A stretch of 15,841 bases of DNA from CAYMWF01 sp964394085 [NCBI: uncultured Gemmatimonadota bacterium]. Lineage in GTDB: Bacteria; GCA-2686955; CAYMWF01. Shown one piece after another: positions 7,599-14,785 of the stretch (its first letter is position 1; the number at the start of each line of letters is the position of its first letter). Location: assembly GCA_964394085.1 (NCBI GenBank), contig CAYMWF010000106.1:1-15841 (forward strand), given 5' to 3'. The notes beneath the pieces were generated by a model. That model ran no database searches. It saw nothing but the letters and a program-made list of their open reading frames with translations, and was not told the origin of the DNA. Both the position numbers and the translations under genes were made by a program.

Positions 7599-9236
7599 TT
7601 ATTTAGGCCGTTTTGATGAGTTTTTGACCTTCGTAGTACGTGGAACGAGTAAATCTACATCAATTTCGAATAACCCGTAACTGGTCGTGGTAAAAAGCCT
7701 GTTGCTTCCGGGTACAAGTATCAGGGACTTGTTCCTGTTTCCCACGTTTACTGTCGCCAGTATCTTCTTTTTCTTCCATGAGACAATATAGAAGTCCCCG
7801 GTCAGGTAGTTTCCAATATAAACCAGGTCGCGGTACGGATCATACAGGACCAGTTTAAGTCCGATACCTATATACATGGAATCCGTGCTTTCAAGCTTGA
7901 CAGGATCTATCTTGTGGAGCCGACCGGGGAAGAAGTTCACGAGAAAGATATCTCCGGATTCCTGATCTACGTCGAATCCCATACTGAGAGGCCAGTACAT
8001 CCTTCGCTTCAGTTTTAATGTTTCATATTCTAATTCCTCTATCCCCGGTGGTACAATTGCCCTCGCATTGTAAATGTATTTGGATGAAGGTGAAAGCTCC
8101 GCAAAGCCCGTACCAACACTGAAAATGCTATGGCATCGGTCCATGGAGCTTAATTTCCATATAGTGATACCGCGGTCCACATGAAAATAGTCGCGGTCAG
8201 CATTTTCAAAGAAAACGATTAACCTGTCGCTTCTGCGGTCAACGATGAACTTTTCAGCGTCCATCTCCGCTGGGAACCAGTGATAGAGACCGTTTACCTG
8301 CTTGTTATCCATGGGACGCGGTTCTTTGCCAAAGGCTTCGACTTCACGAACGAAGTCTTTGACATGCTCGAACGCCTTCACGTCTATACGGTAAATACCT
8401 TTATCTCCCTCATTTCCCACCCATAAAGCTTGTGTTTTATCGTCGTATTCTATCGCCAGGGTTCCTGTGGGCAAAGGGAGGATGTCGATCTTGCCGGTTT
8501 CCAGATTGACGCGGAACAGTGGGTAGAGTTCTTTCTTTTCCACCAACAGTCCCATGCCGCCGGTCGCGAAGATATATTTCCCATCACTGCTGGCGGTCAG
8601 GTATTTGAAGGAGCTCTTTGGACAACCATTCAAAGGGATTTGTATAACACTAGAGTCTCCACCGCCCATAAAACATGAAGGAACCTCAAGGACTGTAGGG
8701 GCGTAACGACCGTACGCTGCAAAGGGGATTACCCCGCGCCTGTCACGAATTCTCTCGAGGACCGTTTCGTCAGGCTGGCGGTCAAGATCGAAAGAATGCC
8801 AGAAGCCGAGACTAAAGGCTGCGTTGAACAGGATGATCGAGTATATGGGTTTGAGGCCTATCTTGACACAGATGAGAACCATTACAAGAAGAAACCCTAA
8901 AAGGAAGGGAATGACTTTCAGATTTATCAGGAACAGCATAATCAGTGTCGGAACCAGCAAACATAGTGAATACGAGAGGAAGAGTCCCCAGAAAAAAGCC
9001 CCCCATAGTTTGAGGGTGCGTGTCGCGGTTTTAGTCCATCCGGGACGGGCTGAAAGCCTTTGAAAGATTATGATATTGAGAAAAAGAAAAGTGGGTATAA
9101 AGGATATAATTCGCGTAAAAAGACCTCTGCCTAAGTCTGCCATGGTGATCCATTCCGCGAATGGATAAAATGTATAGTGGTTTATTAGTCCGAAAACGAG
9201 TATTCCGAGGATTGTCAACGCACTTTTTAAGTTCAT
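7599..9236 (-). CDS. Membrane protein with C-terminal beta-propeller-like domain
   Basis: Read from the ATG at 9236, this is a 545-residue protein with two parts. Residues 1-150 contain about five to six hydrophobic segments (roughly 5-25, 41-59, 78-98, 99-126 and 130-147). Residues from about 200 to 545 are soluble and repeat-like, with blade-style strands such as SSDGKYIFATGGMG, TQALWVGNEGDKGIYRIDV, RDLVYIGNYLTGDFYIV and SNRLFTTTSYGLFEIDV. This resembles YVTN/NHL/SMP30-type propellers. I recognise no catalytic motif. A propeller tethered to the membrane could bind a substrate, act as a scaffold for the RS enzymes, or sense a product. An upstream ATG at 9269 adds 11 residues but has no ribosome site. 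It lies between the UbiA-like gene and an RS gene in one apparent operon. Confidence 0.72.
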   Translation of the reverse strand: MNLKSALTILGILVFGLINHYTFYPFAEWITMADLGRGLFTRIISFIPTFLFLNIIIFQRLSARPGWTKTATRTLKLWGAFFWGLFLSYSLCLLVPTLIMLFLINLKVIPFLLGFLLVMVLICVKIGLKPIYSIILFNAAFSLGFWHSFDLDRQPDETVLERIRDRRGVIPFAAYGRYAPTVLEVPSCFMGGGDSSVIQIPLNGCPKSSFKYLTASSDGKYIFATGGMGLLVEKKELYPLFRVNLETGKIDILPLPTGTLAIEYDDKTQALWVGNEGDKGIYRIDVKAFEHVKDFVREVEAFGKEPRPMDNKQVNGLYHWFPAEMDAEKFIVDRRSDRLIVFFENADRDYFHVDRGITIWKLSSMDRCHSIFSVGTGFAELSPSSKYIYNARAIVPPGIEELEYETLKLKRRMYWPLSMGFDVDQESGDIFLVNFFPGRLHKIDPVKLESTDSMYIGIGLKLVLYDPYRDLVYIGNYLTGDFYIVSWKKKKILATVNVGNRNKSLILVPGSNRLFTTTSYGLFEIDVDLLVPRTTKVKNSSKRPK

Positions 9237-9303
9237 GATCCCGCACGAAACGAAACAGAGGTTATCCATTGAATTACTGCATGTTAGTCAGACATGAAAA
9301 TGC

Positions 9304-10200
9304 TCATTTTGTGAAAATAGTCGGTTGGGAATTCAGGACAATGAGGAAGAAGATCAAGGATCCACCGATAAAACCCAGAATTCTCTGAATCATCCGGATT
9401 GTCTTTATGTCCTTTCCGGTCTTGTAGAATATATGCATCGAAACGGGAACCAGAAGAGTCAGAAGAAGAAAAGGAATTACTATCAAAGCTTGGCAATATC
9501 CCTGGACAATAGAGACAATAACCGCCAACTGGACAATCCCCGTTGTGGTTATCAGAGCCAGAGTCATCGGAAATCCGATAACCATGTATGTTGTTCTGAT
9601 GCCTCCCCTCCTGTCCTCCGACTGGTCCATAACTTCATGGATAAGTTGATTTTGCACCATCATCGCTGTGAAAACAGCAATGATTTCATAGATGCGATTT
9701 GGCTGGTAATTGCCTGAATAGCAGAAGAACAGCAGGGGAATGAAGATAAAGAGGTTGAATAGTGTGCCAATAAAAGGATATTTTTTCAATCTTCCAATGT
9801 ATGAGTATATCCAGCCAATGAGAACGGAAATCATTACCGCCGATCCAATTACGGTATGCGACAAAAAAGCGGCAGCAGTAGTAATTACAGAGATCAGTCC
9901 GCAGGCAATGACCCATCGTCTACTTGGATTATTTGTCAGGATCAAGGCATTCTTATCGGCATTGTCGTCAATTATCCTATCAGATTGATTGTTGACATAA
10001 TACGCAATTCCAAGACACGAGGCTGCGAAGATAATACCTCGAAGAGCCGTGAGGACATGTTCGTGTTCCAGGGAGATAGGGCAGTACAATAGGGGCAGAA
10101 CCAGGAAATACCACCAATGGAAAAAACGAATGTCTCTAAGAAATTTGCTTACCACGTTATGTTTGCGGGGATTACGGTAATTGCACGTGGTGTGTTTCAT
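9304..10200 (-). CDS. UbiA-family membrane prenyltransferase
   Basis: This 298-residue polytopic membrane protein carries both Asp-rich motifs of the UbiA superfamily. The first is N70-N-x-x-D74-x-x-x-D78 (NNQSDRIID) and the second is D192-x-x-x-D196 followed by RRGGIRT (MDQSEDRRGGIRTT). The conserved Y-S-x(3)-L-K-x(2)-P-x(2)-G segment (YSYIGRLKKYPFIG) lies between them. These motifs bind Mg2+ and a prenyl diphosphate, so the enzyme probably transfers a prenyl group to an aromatic, lipid or sugar acceptor in the membrane. The acceptor cannot be read from sequence. The frame is open up to 10500. The ATG at 10200 is chosen because a strong purine-rich site (GGAGGGAAGGGGGGAGG) precedes it directly and the upstream 100 residues look non-coding. 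It is the first gene of the minus-strand operon. Confidence 0.8.
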   Translation of the reverse strand: MKHTTCNYRNPRKHNVVSKFLRDIRFFHWWYFLVLPLLYCPISLEHEHVLTALRGIIFAASCLGIAYYVNNQSDRIIDDNADKNALILTNNPSRRWVIACGLISVITTAAAFLSHTVIGSAVMISVLIGWIYSYIGRLKKYPFIGTLFNLFIFIPLLFFCYSGNYQPNRIYEIIAVFTAMMVQNQLIHEVMDQSEDRRGGIRTTYMVIGFPMTLALITTTGIVQLAVIVSIVQGYCQALIVIPFLLLTLLVPVSMHIFYKTGKDIKTIRMIQRILGFIGGSLIFFLIVLNSQPTIFTK

Positions 10201-10217
10201 CCTCCCCCCTTCCCTCC
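10201..10217 (-). promoter_or_regulatory. Strong ribosome binding site of the UbiA-like gene
   Basis: On the minus strand the bases directly before the ATG at 10200 read GGAGGGAAGGGGGGAGG, with two Shine-Dalgarno-like cores. This decides the start of the UbiA-like gene against the longer open frame from 10500. The operon promoter should lie between here and about 10335. The stretch is AT-rich, but I see no convincing -35/-10 pair. Confidence 0.6.
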
Positions 10218-10335
10218 ACGAACCATTCTTATCAAAATTGATTATGCCACACGGATAATAGAAGATAAAAGCAAAAAAGGTTATACTGAAGAGTTCTGCC
10301 TTGATTGAATTTCTGGTAGAGACTATAAAAAAATT

Positions 10336-10838
10336 ATGAGTAAAACAAAGGTCAATACCATACTTTTTATTATCAGGAGCGCCCTCAAATACCCACTGAT
10401 TATTTACTTGACCGGCCTCTCTTTTCATTCCTTCTGCCGCTTTCCAGCAGTTTCCATGCTCACTGGCGGCCTGATTACTCAAAGTGATGTGCTCCGTCAT
10501 GTAATCGGTGTCGTATACGGTGCGATTTCAATCATTTCTGATTGGTTCTCCTTTTCAGCCAGGAGAAGCGGGCGTAAGTCACTGAGGGTTTTATCGGTCG
10601 TTCTGCCAATGTCCTTTTTTTTCCCCGCGTTGCTTTTCTTTATCCCTCAGCTGATATTCTGTACCGGATTGGAGAAAATATCCGTTCTAACCATATTCCT
10701 GCCGATCGGGGTTTTTGTTTTACTATGGGCCGGGCGGAAGATTTCGCTGGTTTTATTGATACCATTGATTTTTTTTACAATAACTTACAATTTTGAAATA
10801 TTCCTCAAATCGAATCGCGGATTTTCAACCGAAGAAAT
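10336..10838 (+). pseudogene. Possible truncated membrane protein (unidentified)
   Basis: A plus-strand frame from ATG 10336 encodes several strongly hydrophobic stretches (for example LRVLSVVLPMSFFFPALLFF, ISVLTIFLPIGVFVLLWAG and ISLVLLIPLIFFTITYNF), as in a polytopic membrane protein. The frame continues to 10911, but from about 10840 it runs through the transposase-like fragment in another frame, so the natural end is lost. There is no good ribosome site at 10336, and the first part is antisense to the leader region of the UbiA-like operon. It could be the remnant of a real gene cut by the mobile element, or chance T-rich sequence read as hydrophobic residues. No family recognised. Confidence 0.3.
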
Positions 10839-10840
10839 GA

Positions 10841-11032
10841 CTCATGAAGATCATTGCCATGATCCCGCCTTCGCAGCAGGATGTACTCGAACGCATCATC
10901 GATCACTGTAACCTTCGAACACCCGCACGGAGCCCCCCACCAGTATCAACAGCCGATATCCACGTCGACCCGGTCATTTCCACCGGCTGTGAAACCTCCG
11001 GCTTCTTTACCGACCCGCTCTACGACGCCTGA
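10841..11032 (+). mobile_element. IS91-family transposase C-terminal fragment (remnant)
   Basis: The frame from ATG 10844 reads MKIIAMIPPSQQDVLERI, then IDHCNL and RTPARSPPP. This resembles the C-terminal end of IS91-type (Y2, HUH) transposases, where a CPxCGG-MKIIAxI block is followed by an IxxILxHCGLW helix and a proline-rich tail. A stop codon lies just upstream in the same frame at 10838-10840, and the usual CPxCGG, the catalytic HUH motif and the tyrosines are missing. Only about 62 residues survive, so the element is dead. It sits between the possible truncated membrane gene and the repeat/aminotransferase junction, a natural place for past rearrangement. The assignment rests on remembered family patterns. 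Confidence 0.55.
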
Positions 11033-11212
11033 TTTCTCCCCGCCGCAGGGGTGCGGCTCCCCTCAATTCTTCATCGCGTCATATAGCAAACATAAGTGAA
11101 ATATATCGGCTCACGCGGGCAGCCTCCTTTAAAAATTTGCATATGCTCACAACAACAAGTATAATTCGATTGGCGGGGAGGTCGAAACGTGTGAAATCAT
11201 CGAATTCGGGGC
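11033..11212. other. Non-coding junction segment
   Basis: Between the transposase-like fragment and the right repeat I see no gene with a credible start. A small GC-rich inverted repeat (AGGGG at 11047-11051 and CCCCT at 11059-11063) could be part of an IS91-type end, but this is weak. From about 11117 one frame without a start codon (reading EVETCEIIEFGAMLKRMF into the repeat) looks protein-like. It is probably a displaced piece of the gene whose tail opens the window. Confidence 0.4.
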
Positions 11213-11260
11213 GATGCTCAAAAGGATGTTCAACGGGTGTCGGTTTTGTTTTTCCTATCC
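11213..11260 (+). repeat. 48-bp direct repeat, right copy
   Basis: This matches bases 1-48 in 47 of 48 positions and in the same orientation. It stops exactly at the point where class III aminotransferase homology begins (ILSFKGNMHG). The right end of the repeat is therefore a recombination, insertion or assembly breakpoint. Confidence 0.9.
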
Positions 11261-12159
11261 TTTCTTTTAAAGGCAATATGCACGGCAGGACAATGGGCGC
11301 GGAAATGCTCAAAAAAGATACCACAAATGGCTGGATAGGTTATTCCGACCCGAATATTTTTCATTTACCTTTCCCTTATCCGTGGATTCCGGGCGAAGAC
11401 TCCGGTGAGGAAAGGTGGAAGAAGTTATTCATGACACACATCGATCAAATTGAAAAGAAAGGGGTTAAAAAAGAAAACATATGCGCGATCTTTATGGAAT
11501 CATATCAGGGCTGGGGAGCAGTATTTTATCCCGATGCTTATGTTAAGGCGCTTAAACAATTCTCGGAAGAAAATGGTATTCTTATTGTCTGCGATGAAAT
11601 TCAGTCCGGTTTCGGCCGTACCGGAAAGCTTTTTGCTTATGAACATTACGGGATCGAACCTGATATAGTGTGCATGGGGAAAGGTCTTGGCGGCGGAGTC
11701 CCGGTATCTGCCGTTATGGCGTCAAAAGAGATCATGGATATACCGGAAACAGGTTCCATGTCCAGCACGCATTCCGCGAATCCTTTGTGCGCGGCTACGG
11801 CTTTATCGAATCTGGGGGAGATAGAAAGGCTGGATCTTATTGCCGCTTCAGCTCGAAAGGGAAAACTCCTGCACTCAAAGCTCAATGAATTAAAAGAAAA
11901 GTATCCCGGATATATTTTAAGGGTGCTTGGGAAAGGATTAGTCGCGGCAATAATAATTACAGATCCGGATACCGGTGATATTGACGGTGATCTGGCGACG
12001 GTGATATGCGAGAAAGCTATGCAGAAAGGCCTTCTGCTTGTACATACCGGAAGGGAATCAATAAAGATCGGCCCTCCGCTCACGATACCGGAAGAGGCCC
12101 TGGTCGAGGGTATTGAAGTTATTGACGAGTGTATAAAAGAAATAAAGGAGCAAACATGA
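11261..12159 (+). pseudogene. Class III aminotransferase, 5'-truncated
   Basis: Homology to PLP-dependent class III aminotransferases (glutamate-1-semialdehyde aminotransferase/4-aminobutyrate type) starts abruptly at SFKGNMHGRTMGAEM and runs to the normal C-terminus. The cofactor-ring aspartate is in CDEIQSGFGRTG, and the Schiff-base lysine (codon 11680-11682) is in CMGKGLGGGVP. Missing are about 130-150 N-terminal residues, including the glycine/serine loop that binds the PLP phosphate. The frame happens to stay open upstream to ATG 11137, but those 41 codons read junction and repeat sequence and do not resemble the family. The product is probably inactive unless the true gene is intact in an unrearranged genome. 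It would have transferred an amino group to a keto sugar or similar substrate. The stop overlaps the next ATG (ATGA). Confidence 0.8.
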
Positions 12160-12577
12160 TCAATATACGGCACACCGGAATAGTAGTGAAAGATCCGGAA
12201 AAGATGATCTCTTTTTACAGGGATGTACTTGGCTTTGTTCTTGAGAAAGAAAGTGAAGAGACAGGGGAATATATAAACGAACTGTTAAGTATAAACACCG
12301 GTTATGTAAAGACAATGAAACTGGCGGATCCGAACGGTGTTTTGCTGGAATTTTTGTATTTCAAGAAACTACAAGACGAAAAAACCTGTGAGATATATAC
12401 TAGGGGAATTACCCATCTGGTGTTAACCGTGGATGACGTGGACGGCCTGTATGAAAAGCTGAAAAATGAAGGCTGGATTCACTGAGCGCTCCGATAAATG
12501 CCCCGAACGGAAAAGCCAGGCTGGTGTTCTGCACGGATCCCGAAGGGAATTTTCTGGAATTAGTGGAGGAACTTTAA
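12156..12577 (+). pseudogene. VOC (glyoxalase-fold) protein, frameshifted
   Basis: The first frame (12156-12485) begins MINIRHTGIVVKDPEKMISF and follows the vicinal-oxygen-chelate fold through both beta-alpha-beta modules (LADPNGVLLEFLYF, then ITHLVLTVDDVDGLYEKL), ending early at a TGA after GWIH. The missing last strands continue in another frame from 12485 to a TAA at 12575-12577: SAPINAPNGKARL, then VFCTDPEGNFLELVEEL. Restoring one base near 12482 would give a normal protein of about 140 residues. VOC proteins are metal-dependent lyases, isomerases or dioxygenases, or non-catalytic binding proteins. It is coupled to the aminotransferase by ATGA with AAGGAG upstream. The next gene starts two bases after the restored stop. 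One missing base may be a sequencing error. Confidence 0.82.
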
Positions 12578-12578
12578 A

Positions 12579-13379
12579 ATGAACGGATGTTTTAATGGAT
12601 TGACAACGGTTAATGTTGAATTAACCAACCGGTGTAATAAAGAATGCTGGCTGTGCGGAAGGCGAAAAGTTGACAGGGAGTATCCCGATCTTAAACTGAA
12701 GTACGGGGATATGGATTTTGAGCTTGTCGAAAACATAGCTTCGCAGCTTCCGGAGGGCATTGTAGTGCAGCTGCACAATAACGGCGAACCTCTTTTGTAT
12801 CCCCGGTTTAAAGAAGCCGCCGAGCTTTTTAACAGGCAGATAAAATGCATGGATACCAACGGTAAGCTTATAGTTGAAAAGGCCGATGAGATCATCGACA
12901 ACCTTGATACACTTACCGTTTCCGCTTTTGAAAATGATGATACGGCTGACGAGCAGTACGGGTTTTTAAAAGAATTCATTGATATTAAGGGAAGCCGCAA
13001 ACCGAATGTTATTATCAGGTGTCTTGGCAAAGTGGAAACTGGCAGATACCGTGATCTCGGTTGTGTGATCGCGACCAGAATTTTACATTCGCCGATGGGC
13101 AGTTTCAAATATAAAGGTAAGCCGACCGTTCCTGAGATAGGGATATGCCTGGACCTGTTAACTCATATGGTTATTAACAAGGACGGTAAGGTGTCTGTAT
13201 GTGTAAGATTTGACCCGGAGGGAAAAGGAGTGATCGGGGACGCGAAGAATTCGACTTTACTGGATATATGGAATTCACCGCAAAGAAAAAAACTTATCGA
13301 ACAGCATATTGAAGGAAAAAGAAACGAAGGCCCGTTGTGTTCCGTATGTGAATTCTGGGGGGTGCCGACAGGCTATTGA
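12579..13379 (+). CDS. Radical SAM/SPASM enzyme (right cluster)
   Basis: This 266-residue radical SAM enzyme is short for the family. It has cluster cysteines C19, C23 and C26 (CNKECWLC) and a SAM-binding motif NNGEPLLYP (G69-E70-P71). The SPASM-like C-terminus contains GICLDLLTHMVINKDGKVSV, then CVRF, GDAKNSTLLDIWNSP and CSVCEF, enough cysteines for an auxiliary cluster. The ATG has GGAGG about 10 bases upstream, at the end of the VOC gene. Given the aminotransferase, the second RS gene and the glycosyltransferase-like gene around it, a role in modifying an activated sugar or sugar-like metabolite is plausible; this is inference. Peptide modification, the more usual SPASM role, has no candidate peptide nearby. 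Confidence 0.88.
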   Translation: MNGCFNGLTTVNVELTNRCNKECWLCGRRKVDREYPDLKLKYGDMDFELVENIASQLPEGIVVQLHNNGEPLLYPRFKEAAELFNRQIKCMDTNGKLIVEKADEIIDNLDTLTVSAFENDDTADEQYGFLKEFIDIKGSRKPNVIIRCLGKVETGRYRDLGCVIATRILHSPMGSFKYKGKPTVPEIGICLDLLTHMVINKDGKVSVCVRFDPEGKGVIGDAKNSTLLDIWNSPQRKKLIEQHIEGKRNEGPLCSVCEFWGVPTGY

Positions 13380-13381
13380 TC

Positions 13382-14770
13382 ATGAAAATATTATTAGTCA
13401 TATACGATAATGATTCCTATATTTCGGTTTTTCCTCTTGGAACGGCTTATTTGGCCGCTGTTTGCAGAAAGGCCGGGCATGAAGTTGTTATTTATAACCA
13501 GGATGTATACCATTGGCCCGAGGAACATCTTACCGAATATCTGGACAACGAGAAGTTCGATATTGTAGGACTGGGGTTTATTGCCGGATACTGGCAGTAT
13601 AAAAAAGCATTAAGCATATCCCGAGCCGTTAACCGTTCGAAGAATAGGCCTTTTTATATTATCGGCGGGCACGGTCCTTCGCCTGAACCTGAATATTTTT
13701 TGCGTAAGACAGAGGCAGATCTGGTGGTTATAGGTGAAGGTGAACGTACTATTCTGGAAGTTATAGAGTCGGTTCAGGGTAAAAGGGAATTATCTTCGGT
13801 TACCGGTATTGCCTATCTTGAAAATGGTAAATGTGTTATCACACCTGAACGTGAGTTGATCGACAATATTGATGAAATACCCTTTCCTGCATGGGATCTT
13901 TTTCCGATGGATCACTACGCGCTTTTAAGAGAAGCTAACAGTACTAACAGTGATAGGACAATGATCGTAGTATCAGGCAGGGGTTGTACGTTTAAGTGTA
14001 ATTTTTGTTACAGAATGATGGAAGGTTACCGCTCCAGATCGCCGGAAAATATTCTGGAGGAAGTCGCGTTTCTTCAGGATAATTACAGTATTACTTATAT
14101 AGATTTCCAAGATGAACTTTTAATGAGTTCGGAGAAAAGAATAAAAGAGCTTTGCGGCAGCTTTTTGGAGTCCGGTTTGAAGTTTAAGTGGTTTTGTAAC
14201 GGTCGTCTTAATTATGCCAAGCCCGGGCTTTTGAAATTGATGAAAAAGGCCGGATGCGTGTTTATCAACTATGGTATCGAGTCCCTGGATGAGGAAGTTC
14301 TTCGAAATATGAACAAGGCCCTTACCGTTAAACAGATAACTGAAGGTATCGAGAATACGCTTAAGGCCGGGATCAGTCCGGGGTTTAATATAATTTTCGG
14401 TAATATCGGCGATACGTCCGTTTCTTTGCAAAAGGGTGTGGATTTTCTGCTTAAATATGACGACCACGCGCAGCTAAGGACTATCAGGCCAGTAACTCCT
14501 TATCCCGGGTCACCTTTATATTACTGTGCAAAGGAGAAAGGGCTTTTAAAGGATTGCGCCGATTTTTACGAGAATAAACACGTTAATTCGGATCTTTTAA
14601 GCGTAAATTTTACGGATCTTACGGATGAGGAGTTTAACAAGGCCTTGCATAAGGCTAATAATAAACTGCTTGAAGCTTATTATGAGTTCCAGCTTAGTAA
14701 TTCCAAAAGGAATACCGACAGGCTTTATTTTGAAAATGACAGTTCCTTCAGGGGTTTTAGACAATCGTAG
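13382..14770 (+). CDS. B12-binding-type radical SAM enzyme (right cluster)
   Basis: This 462-residue protein has an N-terminal cobalamin-binding-like Rossmann region (FPLGTAYLAAVCRKAGHEV, IVGLGF, YIIGGHGPSPEPEYFL, ADLVVIGEGE) and then an RS core at about 195 with VVSGRGCTFKCNFCYRM (C202, C206, C209). The classical DxHxxG motif is absent, as in many class B enzymes. Later landmarks include YIDFQDELL and the NYGIESLDEEVLRNM segment typical of this RS class. It lies two bases after the stop of the preceding RS gene, so the two are almost certainly co-translated. A TTG at 13376 is an alternative start. The likely chemistry is a methylation or a carbon-skeleton or redox change on the product of this cluster. 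It is related in architecture, but not closely, to the minus-strand gene at 4957. Confidence 0.88.
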   Translation: MKILLVIYDNDSYISVFPLGTAYLAAVCRKAGHEVVIYNQDVYHWPEEHLTEYLDNEKFDIVGLGFIAGYWQYKKALSISRAVNRSKNRPFYIIGGHGPSPEPEYFLRKTEADLVVIGEGERTILEVIESVQGKRELSSVTGIAYLENGKCVITPERELIDNIDEIPFPAWDLFPMDHYALLREANSTNSDRTMIVVSGRGCTFKCNFCYRMMEGYRSRSPENILEEVAFLQDNYSITYIDFQDELLMSSEKRIKELCGSFLESGLKFKWFCNGRLNYAKPGLLKLMKKAGCVFINYGIESLDEEVLRNMNKALTVKQITEGIENTLKAGISPGFNIIFGNIGDTSVSLQKGVDFLLKYDDHAQLRTIRPVTPYPGSPLYYCAKEKGLLKDCADFYENKHVNSDLLSVNFTDLTDEEFNKALHKANNKLLEAYYEFQLSNSKRNTDRLYFENDSSFRGFRQS

Positions 14771-14785
14771 GGAAACAGAATTACT

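Noticed and set aside
10201-10500. 100-residue N-terminal extension of the UbiA-like gene
   Set aside because: The extension has no UbiA-like features, and a very strong ribosome site directly precedes the internal ATG at 10200.
1-11260. The two 48-bp repeats as template and variable repeats of a diversity-generating retroelement
   Set aside because: The single difference is not at an adenine position, and there is no reverse transcriptase or accessory gene in the window.
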